From Streptomyces capillispiralis (lineage in GTDB: Bacteria; Actinomycetota; Actinomycetes; Streptomycetales; Streptomycetaceae), in NCBI RefSeq assembly GCF_007829875.1, contig NZ_VIWV01000001.1:2636501-2700500 (forward strand): 64,000 nt of DNA, given 5' to 3'. Position numbers and translations under genes: made by a program. Positions within the stretch are counted from its first letter, which is position 1. Every line of letters begins with the position of its first letter. Below, in pieces: positions 31,877-39,626 of this stretch. The notes under the pieces were generated by a model. That model searched no databases and was not told the DNA's origin. It was given only the letters and a program-made list of their open reading frames with translations.

Positions 31877-33162
31877 GTCGGTTCTCCTTCCGTTCCGGAG
31901 GCGGGTTCGAGGCTTTCGGCGAGCCAGGCTTCGGCGTCGGTGAGACCGGTTCCGGCGTAAACCCAGTGCGCGAGAACGAGGGTCGTGTCCGGGGCGGCCC
32001 CGTCCGCTGACAGGGCCTGTGCGCGGCGCCAGTCGGCGCGGGCATCGCGGAGGGCACCGAGGGTGGTGGAGTAGCGGCGGGACTTGGTGGAGAAGTGGCC
32101 GCGGAAGCCGAGCATGTGGGCCCAGGCCCGCAGGCGGAGGTGTTCGAGGTCCTTACGGGCGCCAAGGGTCCAGGCGGTGCGGATCAGCCGGCGGGCGTGG
32201 TCGCTGATGTCGAGCTGGGCGAGTTCGGCGAGGAACCTCAGCGGCCGGTCCAGAGCTCCCGTCGCCGTCTCGGCGCCCTTGGTGGCGTACTTGGCGATGT
32301 ACGCGGCGACGGCCCGCTCGGTCAGCTCCTGGCCTCCGTCGAAGTCGGCCGAGCGGATGGTGCGAACGTCGAGCTGACGGCCGAAGGCGAAGGCATGGGC
32401 CCGGCCGTCGACGACCGGGCCGTCCACGCGGGCGGCGGCAGCGGCGGCCCGGATGGCGTCGGTGAGCAGTTCGGCGGTGGCCCAGGCGGGAGGTGGGGTG
32501 TCGCCGCCCTCGGGGCCGTCGATGCGGATGACGGCGTGGAAGTGAACGGCCCCGCGCTTCTGGTACTCGGCGACCTTGGCGAAGGACACCCGGGCGTACT
32601 CGCGGAAGGCCCGTTGCGTGAGGCCGGCGCGCTTGGCGACTTCCCGGCGCAGGTAGATCGAGAAGCGCCGCCACAGCGGACCGGCGTGCGCGTTCCAGAG
32701 GACGGCCGCTTCGTAGTCGTAGGTGTCCGGGTCGAGCGGGGTGCCGAGGGCGCGGTCGTCCTGGTCGTGGAGCGCGCCGCAGCGGCAGCGGCGGACCGAC
32801 CCGGCCGGGCCGGTGGGGCGGTTGTGGACCGGGCCGAAGCCGGGCGCGGTGAAGGTGGCGAAGACGCGCGGGTGGGCGGCGACACGTTCGGGGACGCCCT
32901 TGCCGCCGCGCAGCCCGGAGGTGATCAGGTGAAAGGTGTCGCGGCGGTACACCTCGGCGCAGGCCGCGCACCGGGTGGTGCGGCGGTTGTTGCAGCGAAC
33001 CAGGAGGTGACCGGCCGGGAGGTTGGAGGAGTCGAGGTGGTGGAGGACGTTGCCGATCTCGCCGGTGCGGGTGTTTACGGCGTACTCGGTGCGGTGGCCG
33101 TCGAGGCGGATCGGGTGCGTGCAGCCTCCGAGGCCGGCGAGCTGGCGCAGGAGTGCGGGCAT
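31852..33162 (-). CDS. repSA: RepSA-like replication initiator
   Basis: 436 residues from ATG 33162. Zinc-like Cys pairs (RCNNRRTTRCAACAEVYRRD and RRCRCGALHD), the HUH metal motif in GAVHFHAVIRIDG, and the catalytic Tyr region VAAYIAKYATKGAE: a rolling-circle initiator of the pSAM2 type. It nicks the double-strand origin. Reading stays open upstream to 33228, where AAGGAGAAAGCC is followed by ATC ATC ACC with no normal start codon, while ATG 33162 has no Shine-Dalgarno. The true start may therefore be upstream and non-canonical. Confidence 0.9.
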   Translation of the reverse strand: MPALLRQLAGLGGCTHPIRLDGHRTEYAVNTRTGEIGNVLHHLDSSNLPAGHLLVRCNNRRTTRCAACAEVYRRDTFHLITSGLRGGKGVPERVAAHPRVFATFTAPGFGPVHNRPTGPAGSVRRCRCGALHDQDDRALGTPLDPDTYDYEAAVLWNAHAGPLWRRFSIYLRREVAKRAGLTQRAFREYARVSFAKVAEYQKRGAVHFHAVIRIDGPEGGDTPPPAWATAELLTDAIRAAAAAARVDGPVVDGRAHAFAFGRQLDVRTIRSADFDGGQELTERAVAAYIAKYATKGAETATGALDRPLRFLAELAQLDISDHARRLIRTAWTLGARKDLEHLRLRAWAHMLGFRGHFSTKSRRYSTTLGALRDARADWRRAQALSADGAAPDTTLVLAHWVYAGTGLTDAEAWLAESLEPASGTEGEPTWTTVATS

Positions 33163-33259
33163 GGTGCCGAGGGCGGCCAGTTCGCCGAGTTCGCGGAGCG
33201 GAGGCGGAGTGGCGCGGGTGATGATGGCTTTCTCCTTCGGTTCGGCTGGAGGGAGACGG

Positions 33260-33305
33260 CCCCCGGGGCGGCGGATGCTTGGCGGTATCGAGGCCGCCCC
33301 GGGGG
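33260..33305 (-). terminator. Hairpin between spdD and rep
   Basis: 13-bp arms CCCCCGGGGCGGC (260-272) and complement (293-305), loop 20 nt, 10 bp after the spdD-like stop. May limit read-through from the transfer genes into rep-xis-int. Confidence 0.75.
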
Positions 33306-33314
33306 TCCGGTGCG

Positions 33315-33560
33315 TCAGCGGCGGTGCTGGTCGCGCAGCAGCGAGCGCAGGACCACGGCGGCGACGGCCACGGAGACGGCCGTGACGGCGACGGCGGCCA
33401 GGAGCGCGGTCAGCACGACGCCGCCGACGAGGACGGCCGCGACCGCTCCGGTGCTGACGGAGATCTGAGGAGCCGGCCGCCGAGCGGGCATCTGGTCGGC
33501 CACGGTGTGGGGGTGCGCGGGCGGCGGCGTCGGGCTGTCGGGGTACTTGGGCAGGAACAC
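33315..33560 (-). CDS. SpdD-like spread protein
   Basis: 81 residues from GTG 33560, which has AAGGAG at 9 nt; the upstream ATG 33593 lacks this. Polar Pro-rich N-terminus beginning VFLPKYPDSPTPPP, then a hydrophobic segment (GAVAAVLVGGVVLTALLAAVAVTAVSVAVAAVVL, two helices) and a basic tail. Spd proteins help plasmid spread between compartments of the recipient mycelium. Confidence 0.82.
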   Translation of the reverse strand: MFLPKYPDSPTPPPAHPHTVADQMPARRPAPQISVSTGAVAAVLVGGVVLTALLAAVAVTAVSVAVAAVVLRSLLRDQHRR

Positions 33561-33579
33561 GGCGAAGCTCTCCTTGCCT

Positions 33580-33595
33580 ACTCGTCTAGTCATGT
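33580..33595 (-). promoter_or_regulatory. KorSA-operator-like site 1
   Basis: ACTCGTCT followed by AGTCATGT: a perfect left half-site of the recurring ACTCGTCT/AGACGAGT motif, just upstream of the spdD-like start. Confidence 0.5.
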
Positions 33596-33781
33596 GAGCC
33601 GTTGACGATGTCCACGCTTGGAGCGCGTGCCGGACTCGATGGCCGGGGCCAGAAAGGTGTCCGAGAGCCAGAAGCCGAAGAGGGCGATCAGGACGACGAT
33701 CCACGTGCGGACACCGAGGAACTTGACCGCTCCCCAGGCGAAGAGGCCGAGGAGGACGACGAGCGGCAGGCTGACGGTCAC
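33590..33781 (-). CDS. Small AICE membrane protein (Spd-type)
   Basis: 63 residues, GTG start with AAAGGAG upstream. Two hydrophobic helices (LPLVVLLGLFAWGAVKFL and TWIVVLIALFGFWLSDTFLA) and a basic tail (RSKRGHRQRLT). It sits within the spread-gene run. Family assignment is by context. Confidence 0.8.
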   Translation of the reverse strand: MTVSLPLVVLLGLFAWGAVKFLGVRTWIVVLIALFGFWLSDTFLAPAIESGTRSKRGHRQRLT

Positions 33782-33796
33782 GGTGTGCGGCTCCTT

Positions 33797-33988
33797 TCAG
33801 CGGACGGGGCAGCGGTGGGTACGGGCGGCCAGCTCGGCGGCGGCGCGGCTGTCGTAGTCGGCGGAGAAGCCGCAGCGCGGGGCCGTGCAGGCGGCGGTGT
33901 GTTTCTCCCGGCCGCGGCCGTCGTAGGACGTGCCGACCTGGACGGGGCCGATGCGAGTGACGGAGCGGAAGCGGCGGTTGGCGCTCAT
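33797..33988 (-). CDS. Mobile element transfer protein
   Basis: 63 residues, ATG with AAGGAGCCCCAC before it. Sequence RRFRSVTRIGPVQVGT, then two Cys spaced CTAPRCGFSADYDSR and a terminal THRCPVR: a small Cys/His protein, probably zinc-binding, recurrent in Streptomyces AICEs between SpdB and RepSA. Exact role in transfer unknown. Confidence 0.85.
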   Translation of the reverse strand: MSANRRFRSVTRIGPVQVGTSYDGRGREKHTAACTAPRCGFSADYDSRAAAELAARTHRCPVR

Positions 33989-34000
33989 GTGGGGCTCCTT

Positions 34001-34660
34001 TCAGAGGTGGGCGGCGATGGCGTCGGCCATGGGCGGCGGGACGCCGAGGCGGGCGCGCAGGGTCGGGGTGTCGATGGCCGTTCCGGTGCGGGCATGGTGC
34101 TCGGCGGCGACTTTGCGGGCGTGCTCGACCAGGGCGGCCGGGACGGCGACCGGCGGCGGTGCCGGCGCAGGGGTCGGTGCCGACTCGACTGCCGGAGGCG
34201 CCGGAGGTTCCGGCGCGGGATCGGGCGCGTTCTCCTGGTCCTCGATGTCCTCGGGCGCCTCCTGGCCCGCGGCGTCACTGGTCTCGTCGTGCGTGGTCGG
34301 CGACGAGTGAACGAGGAGGGTTCCGCCGAGGAAGGCGACCGCGGGCCAGCCCGCGACGAGGATGCGGAGCCAGGCCGGCACATGGTCCAGGTCGAGCAGC
34401 CCGGCGGTGGCGACGTTCGCGCCCAGCGACGCGGCGAGGGCGATCAGGAACCAGCACCACCCGGCCGCTTTCGCGTCGCCGGACCGCAGACGGCGCCAGG
34501 CGGCGACGAGCAGCAGGTCGACCGAGACGGGATAGGCCCACGCCTTCCACCCGTCCTGTCCGGCCGCCAAGGCGACGTCGTGCAGGTGGGCGAAGGACAG
34601 CGCGGCGGCGATGACCGCTTGGACGAGCACCGCGTCGACGCGGGCCAGGTGGGCTCGCAT
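34001..34660 (-). CDS. SpdB-like membrane protein (DUF2637)
   Basis: 219 residues from ATG 34660, 8 nt after AAGGAG. Four hydrophobic helices in the first ~125 residues (VLVQAVIAAALSFAHLHDVAL, YPVSVDLLLVAAWRRL, WCWFLIALAASLGANVATAGLLDL, GWPAVAFLGGTLLVHS), then a Glu/Pro-rich linker and a C-terminal helical DNA-binding-like part (LRARLGVPPPMADAIAAHL). SpdB proteins interact with TraB translocases and widen spread of the element. Confidence 0.85.
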   Translation of the reverse strand: MRAHLARVDAVLVQAVIAAALSFAHLHDVALAAGQDGWKAWAYPVSVDLLLVAAWRRLRSGDAKAAGWCWFLIALAASLGANVATAGLLDLDHVPAWLRILVAGWPAVAFLGGTLLVHSSPTTHDETSDAAGQEAPEDIEDQENAPDPAPEPPAPPAVESAPTPAPAPPPVAVPAALVEHARKVAAEHHARTGTAIDTPTLRARLGVPPPMADAIAAHL

Positions 34661-34748
34661 GCTGCGGCTCCTTCCGGGTTCGGGCATGGGAGGGGTAGGG
34701 ACATGGCGTGAGGCGGTCACGCCGGCCGGGAATGAGCGGGGACGCGGG

Positions 34749-36125
34749 TCAGTCGGTCACCGGTCGGGGCCGCACGACCGGGCCCGGTGTCTCAGCAGGC
34801 TGTAGGGGCGCGTCGGGCCGGAAGGGCTTGAGCGCGGGCAGGTCGGGGACCAGGTCGGCCGACTCGCGGCAGGTCTCGGCCGCGTCGCCGAGGGAGAGGT
34901 ACGGCGTGCGGATGCGAGACCAGCCGCCGGAGGTGTCACCGGCCACGGCAAGGCCGGGCCGTTCGGGGGCGATGGCGCAGGCGGCGGAGACCGCCTCGGG
35001 GGCGATGTCGCCGAGTGCCATCTTGGCGGAGGCTTCGTCGTTGACGCGGTGGCAGACGCGGCCGGTCAACTGGGCCCGCAGCATGGTCGCGCCCTTGCCG
35101 AGTTCGGCGCCGAAGCGCTGGCCGCAGACCTCCAGGTAGATGCTGGCGGCCCTGCCGAGCTGGGCGAGCCGGATGAGCTGGGTGACCATCTCGTCCCGGC
35201 GTTCCTCGTCCTTCCTCGTGGCGACGAGGAAGAGTTCGGCCACCTCGTCGACGAACAGCACGACGGGCACCGGGCGTTCGTGTTCGGGCAGGCCCCAGAT
35301 GTCGGAGGTAATCTCCTCGTCCGGCGTGTTCGGCGCGATGCCCTGCCGGGCCTTGATCAGGTCGTACCGGTCCTCCATTTCCTTGATGAGCACGGGCAGC
35401 AGTTCGGCGGCCTGCTCCGGGTCGGTGGCGAGCGCCGACAGGCGCGGAGCGAAGGGCGCCAGTTCCACGCCCCGCTTGCAGTCGATGCCGACCAGGGCGA
35501 CGGGCTGACGGGCGAGACCCGCTATGAGGTGACGCAGGTACATGGACTTGCCGGACAGCGTGGCACCGAGGGTGAGTTGGTGCGGAACGGTGCGGTAGTC
35601 GCGTACGAACGGAGTGGCGTCCTCGCGCAGCGCGACCGGCACCCGGAGCAGGTCCGGGCGGAGCTTGCGTGGCATGCGCACCCGCCGCAGCACGTCGAAG
35701 CCGACGAGCCGCAGTTCGACCACGCCCGGCTTGACCGTGGTCACGTAGACGGCGTGGACGCCCCAGGCGTGACGCAGTCGTTCGGCGGAGGCGGCCACGT
35801 CGGCGGGTTCCTGCCCCGGGGCGAGCCGCAGGCGGACCCGCAGCCCCGTCGTGGTCGGTCGGATGATCCCCCGGCGCGGTGGTACGGGCCGGACCTCGCG
35901 GCGAGTGGTGGCCTTGACCGCCAGGACCCGCAGCCGGGAGGGGGCCACCGTCAGCCCGCACGCCTCCATTACGGAGCCGTAGGAGCTGAGCAGCCGGACC
36001 GTGGACACCGGTAAGCCGACCGTGGACCAGTAGACGCCGGGGTGTCGCGCCCGGGCGTAGGCGGCCCCACCGCCGAGCGCGGCTACGGGACCACCCACCT
36101 CCAGAAGGGTTGTCAGATCGGTCAT
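34749..36125 (-). CDS. traSA: TraSA/TraB-like FtsK-SpoIIIE DNA translocase
   Basis: 458 residues from ATG 36125, overlapping the upstream stop. Walker A is GATLSGKS at ~187-194, Walker B is VVLFVDEVAEL, and RLAQLGRAASIYLEVCGQR follows. The C-terminus has a helical winged-helix-like part and a Pro-rich tail. A hexameric septal motor that moves double-stranded DNA during mycelial conjugation; in Streptomyces this one protein suffices for transfer. Small N-terminal hydrophobic stretch (VGGPVAALGGGAAYA). Confidence 0.95.
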   Translation of the reverse strand: MTDLTTLLEVGGPVAALGGGAAYARARHPGVYWSTVGLPVSTVRLLSSYGSVMEACGLTVAPSRLRVLAVKATTRREVRPVPPRRGIIRPTTTGLRVRLRLAPGQEPADVAASAERLRHAWGVHAVYVTTVKPGVVELRLVGFDVLRRVRMPRKLRPDLLRVPVALREDATPFVRDYRTVPHQLTLGATLSGKSMYLRHLIAGLARQPVALVGIDCKRGVELAPFAPRLSALATDPEQAAELLPVLIKEMEDRYDLIKARQGIAPNTPDEEITSDIWGLPEHERPVPVVLFVDEVAELFLVATRKDEERRDEMVTQLIRLAQLGRAASIYLEVCGQRFGAELGKGATMLRAQLTGRVCHRVNDEASAKMALGDIAPEAVSAACAIAPERPGLAVAGDTSGGWSRIRTPYLSLGDAAETCRESADLVPDLPALKPFRPDAPLQPAETPGPVVRPRPVTD

Positions 36126-36481
36126 CAGGCCGTGGCCCCCATGGCGGCCGGGAAGGCGGCCGGAGTGACGGCGGCGGCCCGGAAGGCGATGCCGTGGCGC
36201 TGCTGGCCGTTGAACACGCTCTCCCACGGCCGGGCGACCAGGCCCGGCAGGGAGACCGGGGCGCCGAGGGCGAGCCCTTCCGCTACCCCGCTCTCCGGAA
36301 CGGTCACCTTGATCAGGGACGACTCCCCCTCCTCGATGTACACGACGCCGATCGTCATCAGCGCCTCACCGCTGACGGCGTCCTTCGCGATCTCGCCCGA
36401 CTGCCGGTCGCGGACCTTGGGCTCGGGCGCCTCGGTCAGCAGGATCGTCGCGGCCGAGGTCTCCACACGGATGGTGCGCAA
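36125..36481 (-). CDS. SCO3933-family AICE regulatory protein
   Basis: 118 residues. Conserved features of a small family found before traSA in AICEs: PKVRDRQSGEIAKDAVSGEALMTIGVV, then LVARPWESVFNGQQRHGIAFRA. No known fold is obvious. Its stop overlaps the traSA ATG, so it is coupled to transfer. An operator-like site lies 16 bp upstream. Confidence 0.8.
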   Translation of the reverse strand: MRTIRVETSAATILLTEAPEPKVRDRQSGEIAKDAVSGEALMTIGVVYIEEGESSLIKVTVPESGVAEGLALGAPVSLPGLVARPWESVFNGQQRHGIAFRAAAVTPAAFPAAMGATA

Positions 36482-36496
36482 GGCTTCTTCCCATCT

Positions 36497-36512
36497 ACTC
36501 GTCTAGACAAGA
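36497..36512 (-). promoter_or_regulatory. KorSA-operator-like site 2
   Basis: ACTCGTCT AGACAAGA: a 16-bp inverted repeat with two mismatches, 16 bp upstream of the SCO3933-type gene that leads the transfer operon. Confidence 0.65.
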
Positions 36513-36571
36513 TGCATCCTTCGAACCCGACGACGCCGGGAACGGGGACCACCTTGCCACACAACTTGGCC

Positions 36572-36587
36572 ACTCGTCTATACGAGT
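36572..36587 (-). promoter_or_regulatory. KorSA-operator-like site 3
   Basis: ACTCGTCT ATACGAGT: an inverted repeat with one mismatch, 91 bp upstream of the same gene and downstream of korSA. Sites 2 and 3 would allow cooperative repression of traSA. Confidence 0.65.
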
Positions 36588-36637
36588 ATGCGGGAGGAGG
36601 TGTACGAGTCCGGAGAAGTGGCCTCGCGCACCGCCGA

Positions 36638-37423
36638 TCAGGTCGCCGGGAGCTGGTAGGAGAGGACGTACGCGTCGGCTGCCATCACCGTGTCGCAGAC
36701 CTCCACAGCCCGCCCTGCGGTGTCGAAGGCCGTACGGATGAGGTGGATCACGGGCACACCGGAGGCCAGTTGCAGCGTCTTCACCTCGGACGGCGAAGGC
36801 ATCCGGGCCCGGATCTCCTCCTCGAAGTGGTCGAGCTGGTGGCCCAGTTCCTCGAGGCGGGCGTAGATGCCGCCGGGGCCGGGGTTGGGTTCGGCGATCG
36901 GCGTGCCGCGGGCGATGTCGAGCGGCAGGTACGACGTGGCGAACTCGACCGGGCGGCCGTCGAGCAGGTACCGGCGGCGCCGGGCGAGCACGCGCCGCAC
37001 GGAGCCGAGCCGGGTGGAGATGTCCTGGCTGGCCTTCTCCTCCTTCACCTCCAGGCTGTCGACCTTCGGGTGACTGCCGGCGGCGTCGGCCTCCACGATG
37101 AACGCGGACTTCCCCTGCTCACGGTGGCGCCTGGCGAATCGATCGGGGGCGAGTCGCCGGACCGGCGGCCGGGGCCGGACGAAGACGCCCTTGCCGTGCT
37201 CGGCGTGCACCAGGCCCTCACCCTGGAGGATCGAGAAGGAGTTCCGGACCGTCATCCGGGACACCCCGTAGTGCTCGACCAGCTCAGCTTCAGAGGGCAG
37301 CTTCTCTCCCTCCTTGAATCGCCCACGGTCGATGGCCTCGCGCAGCTGGTCGGCGATCTGCCGGAAGACGGCACGATCACTGGTCGGGTCGAGGCCACCG
37401 AGAATGCTCGGTAGAGACGTCAC
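36638..37423 (-). CDS. korSA: KorSA-like GntR-family repressor
   Basis: 261 residues. Winged helix at ~20-85 (FRQIADQLREAIDRGRFKEGEKLPSEAELVEHYGVSRMTVRNSFSILQGEGL) and a UTRA/HutC ligand domain at ~105-255 (ARRRRYLLDGRPVEFATSYLPLDIA). In pSAM2 KorSA represses pra and itself, keeping the element silent. Site 4 lies 13 bp upstream of its start, fitting autoregulation. The ligand that would release it is unknown. Confidence 0.92.
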   Translation of the reverse strand: MTSLPSILGGLDPTSDRAVFRQIADQLREAIDRGRFKEGEKLPSEAELVEHYGVSRMTVRNSFSILQGEGLVHAEHGKGVFVRPRPPVRRLAPDRFARRHREQGKSAFIVEADAAGSHPKVDSLEVKEEKASQDISTRLGSVRRVLARRRRYLLDGRPVEFATSYLPLDIARGTPIAEPNPGPGGIYARLEELGHQLDHFEEEIRARMPSPSEVKTLQLASGVPVIHLIRTAFDTAGRAVEVCDTVMAADAYVLSYQLPAT

Positions 37424-37435
37424 GCGTACTCCTTT

Positions 37436-37451
37436 AGGTATCTAGACGAGT
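37436..37451. promoter_or_regulatory. KorSA-operator-like site 4, divergent promoter
   Basis: Perfect right half AGACGAGT with a TCT centre; left half poorly matched. It lies in the 83-bp gap between korSA and the Nudix gene and could control both. Confidence 0.6.
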
Positions 37452-37506
37452 GGGCGAGTGTTGTTGCTACGGTGGAGAGCCTAGCCAGCCGAGAGGGCCG
37501 AGGAAC

Positions 37507-37938
37507 GTGAGCACAGAACGCCCGCACTCCGTGAGTGTTGCCGGGGTCATCGTCGATGACCAAGGCCGGGCCCTGCTGATCAAGCGCCGCGACAACGGCC
37601 ACTGGGAACCGCCGGGCGGAGTCCTCGAACGCGAGGAAACCATCCTCGAAGCCCTTCAACGCGAAGTCCTCGAAGAGACCGGCATCAAGATCGAGCTTCC
37701 CGCGACCCTGACCGGCGTCTACAAGAACATGACGGGCCTGATCGTCTCCCTCGTCTTCCGCTGCCAGGCGGCCGACGGTACTCCCACCACGGGGGACGAG
37801 ACCCGCGCACTGCGCTGGGCCACCCGCGAAGAAGTCATCGAACTCGCCGACGAGGCATACGCGATCCGCGTCCTCGACGCACTCGACGCGGCGTCCCCGC
37901 CGGCCGTCCGCGCCCACGACGGCGTGAAACTCGTCTAG
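37507..37938 (+). CDS. Nudix hydrolase, Pif-like immunity factor candidate
   Basis: 143 residues from GTG 37507. Nudix box G(x5)E(x7)REUxEExGU reads GGVLEREETILEALQREVLEETGI, complete. It begins with HSVSVAGVIVDDQGRALLIKRRD and ends at a TAG embedded in operator-like site 5. pSAM2 encodes Pif, a Nudix-motif protein that stops donor-to-donor transfer; the presence of a Nudix gene next to korSA suggests that role, but a nucleotide-pool enzyme is possible. Confidence 0.82.
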   Translation: MSTERPHSVSVAGVIVDDQGRALLIKRRDNGHWEPPGGVLEREETILEALQREVLEETGIKIELPATLTGVYKNMTGLIVSLVFRCQAADGTPTTGDETRALRWATREEVIELADEAYAIRVLDALDAASPPAVRAHDGVKLV

Positions 37939-37944
37939 TCCGAA
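37929..37944 (+). promoter_or_regulatory. KorSA-operator-like site 5
   Basis: ACTCGTCTAGTC..., perfect left half-site overlapping the Nudix stop codon, 41 bp before the next gene. Confidence 0.45.
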
Positions 37945-37984
37945 CCCGCTGCACATGGCGGCCTACCAGCATGAAGGAACTTGT

Positions 37985-38416
37985 ATGCACGAGTATACGA
38001 GTAGCGCCCGGGTCTGGGGGCTCAGTTGCCCAGGTTTTCCGGAAGAGGTCAGCAGGGCCCGTCGCTGGACCCGCGACATCCTGCGGGGATCGCCGTTGGC
38101 GGAGGACGCCGAGCTGATCGTCAGCGAGCTGAGCGCGAACGCGATCCTCCATACGGCCAGCGGCCAGACCTCCGGCAGCTTCCACCTGGCCCTCGCGGTC
38201 TCCCCGCAGGTGATCGCCCTGTCCGTCACGGACGACGGAGGCACCGGCACCGCACCGAACGTCGAGCACCAGGACCAGGAGGCGGAGCACGGCCGGGGCC
38301 TGGGCATGGTCAGCGCACTCGCTCACCGGGTCGTCGTCCACGGCAGCCACGGCGGCCACACGGTCACTGCAGAACTCTTCACCGATGCCGGCCCGGCAGG
38401 AGGGCACCCGTGCTGA
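37985..38416 (+). CDS. HATPase_c anti-sigma/regulatory ATP-binding protein
   Basis: 143 residues, ATG after GAAGGAACTTGT. RsbW-like GHKL fold: N-box VSELSANAILHTASG, G1 box VTDDGGTGTAPNV, G2 box GRGLGMVSALAHRVVVH. Streptomyces has many such single-domain proteins; those studied are anti-sigma factors or kinases. Being AICE cargo behind an operator half-site, it may link element state to a host sigma cascade. The stop overlaps the next gene's GTG region by 7 bp. Confidence 0.85.
   Translation: MHEYTSSARVWGLSCPGFPEEVSRARRWTRDILRGSPLAEDAELIVSELSANAILHTASGQTSGSFHLALAVSPQVIALSVTDDGGTGTAPNVEHQDQEAEHGRGLGMVSALAHRVVVHGSHGGHTVTAELFTDAGPAGGHPC
37989..38002 (+). promoter_or_regulatory. KorSA-operator-like site 6 (direct half-sites)
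   Basis: ACGAGT-AT-ACGAGT, two direct half-sites inside the first codons of the ATP-binding protein gene. Binding here would block elongation or initiation. Weakest of the six. Confidence 0.4.
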
Positions 38417-38757
38417 CATCCGCTCCCCCCACAGCGCCGAGCACAGGCAGCCGGCCCTTCCCCTACCGGTGCCGAGCCGCCGCCTACCCGTTGAACGAGG
38501 TCCGTTCCATCCCCTTGGGATCACACGACGCCACGAGCCCACGCCTGGCACTGCGCTGGTTACGCGAGCGCACGCAGCACATCACCGACCAGCTCGACGC
38601 CGCATACGCACAGCCGGGCCTGCACTGGCTGACGGATGAGGCCGAACACGAACGAGCCCTCGCCTACCTGACCAGCGGCACGGGTTACCAACTCACTCTG
38701 TACGACGAAAGCACCCGCTACGTGCTGCTGGCCTACCCGGCGGGAGCGACCCCATGA
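38410..38757 (+). CDS. Small AICE protein, unrecognised
   Basis: 115 residues from GTG 38410, about 6 nt after AGGAGGG. Polar N-terminus, then a helical stretch RLALRWLRERTQHITDQLDAAY and a compact end GYQLTLYDESTRYVLLAYPAG. No family recognised. Overlaps both neighbours (7 and 4 nt), so it is part of a coupled three-gene operon with the ATP-binding protein. Confidence 0.75.
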   Translation: MLTSAPPTAPSTGSRPFPYRCRAAAYPLNEVRSIPLGSHDATSPRLALRWLRERTQHITDQLDAAYAQPGLHWLTDEAEHERALAYLTSGTGYQLTLYDESTRYVLLAYPAGATP

Positions 38758-39131
38758 ACGGACCCACCCGCGGCTACTGGTGCGAATGCTGGACCGAGCA
38801 AGTCACCGGCACAGAAGAACCGGCGCGCCTGGCATCGTTCGACGCCTACTCGGCACCCCAGGCAGACCGCTGGGTCGCCATCGCTCTCCGCACCATCTCA
38901 CCGGCACTCGACTCCGACGCGTCGGACGAAGCATGGACGTGGCTGTACGAAGAGCGCGCCGAAACTCGCAGAGCCCTGATGCGCTCCGAATCCTGCACCG
39001 TGACCATCACCCATGCCGACATCCGCATCATCTGGGCGATCCGCCCCGTGCTCTTCCTGCCCCTCACACACCGGCAGGACGCCGAACTCCCAGCATGCGC
39101 ACGAAGCTTCAAGCCCCACCACGCAGACTGA
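38754..39131 (+). CDS. Small AICE protein, unrecognised
   Basis: 125 residues, ATG overlapping the previous stop (ATGA). Notable: two Cys and three Trp near the start (GYWCECWTEQ), central DASDEAWTWLYEERAETRRALM, then VTITHADIRIIWAIRPVLFLPL. Soluble. No family recognised. Third gene of the regulatory operon. Confidence 0.7.
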   Translation: MNGPTRGYWCECWTEQVTGTEEPARLASFDAYSAPQADRWVAIALRTISPALDSDASDEAWTWLYEERAETRRALMRSESCTVTITHADIRIIWAIRPVLFLPLTHRQDAELPACARSFKPHHAD

Positions 39132-39626
39132 GTTACAACTTTCTCTACTGGTTCAAGGCGGCTCGCTCCGCTCCCCGCGCGCGGCCCGGCCCCCGACCGG
39201 GCCTGCGCTCCAGTCTCCGCCCCGCTCCAGCCCGGCCGGCACCCGTGCCGCGCACACAGCAATCAGCCACTTGCCGTCAGAGAAGGGGTGCGTCGTGGCT
39301 CGGGCGGTCGTCTCCACGGCTTTAGGCAGCCACTTTGGCGCGAGCCTCGAAGATCATGGCCCCAACGTCGTGCTTTACCGGGCAGGTCCACAGACTGCCC
39401 GACGCGCCGGAAGCTTACGGGGCCATGATCACTCACGCCAAAGCAGCTCCAGCCCAAAGCCGTTCCACCGACCGGCGCTGCTGAAGCCTGCTGGAGCTCA
39501 GTTTGCGACACCCAACCAATAAAGCAGCAAATAAGTCTGCTCCACGCTTACTTCAGGTGCGACGTGATATAGTCCCAGGCTGCGGTGCAGGACGCCTCAC
39601 TGTCACCTACGCAAGAAGGGGAAACT
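39132..39626. other. Structured non-coding segment in the AICE (candidate clt/oriT or replication origin)
   Basis: 495 bp without a convincing gene. GATCATGGCCCC (39352-39363) and GGGGCCATGATC (39419-39430) form a 12-bp perfect inverted repeat 55 bp apart. Nested inside is CGGGCAG/CTGCCCG (39379-39385 / 39395-39401). Around 39180-39230 lies a run of G/C palindromes (GGCCCGG...CCGGGCC). The arrangement is typical of a cis-acting site. Which function is not decided by the sequence. Confidence 0.5.
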
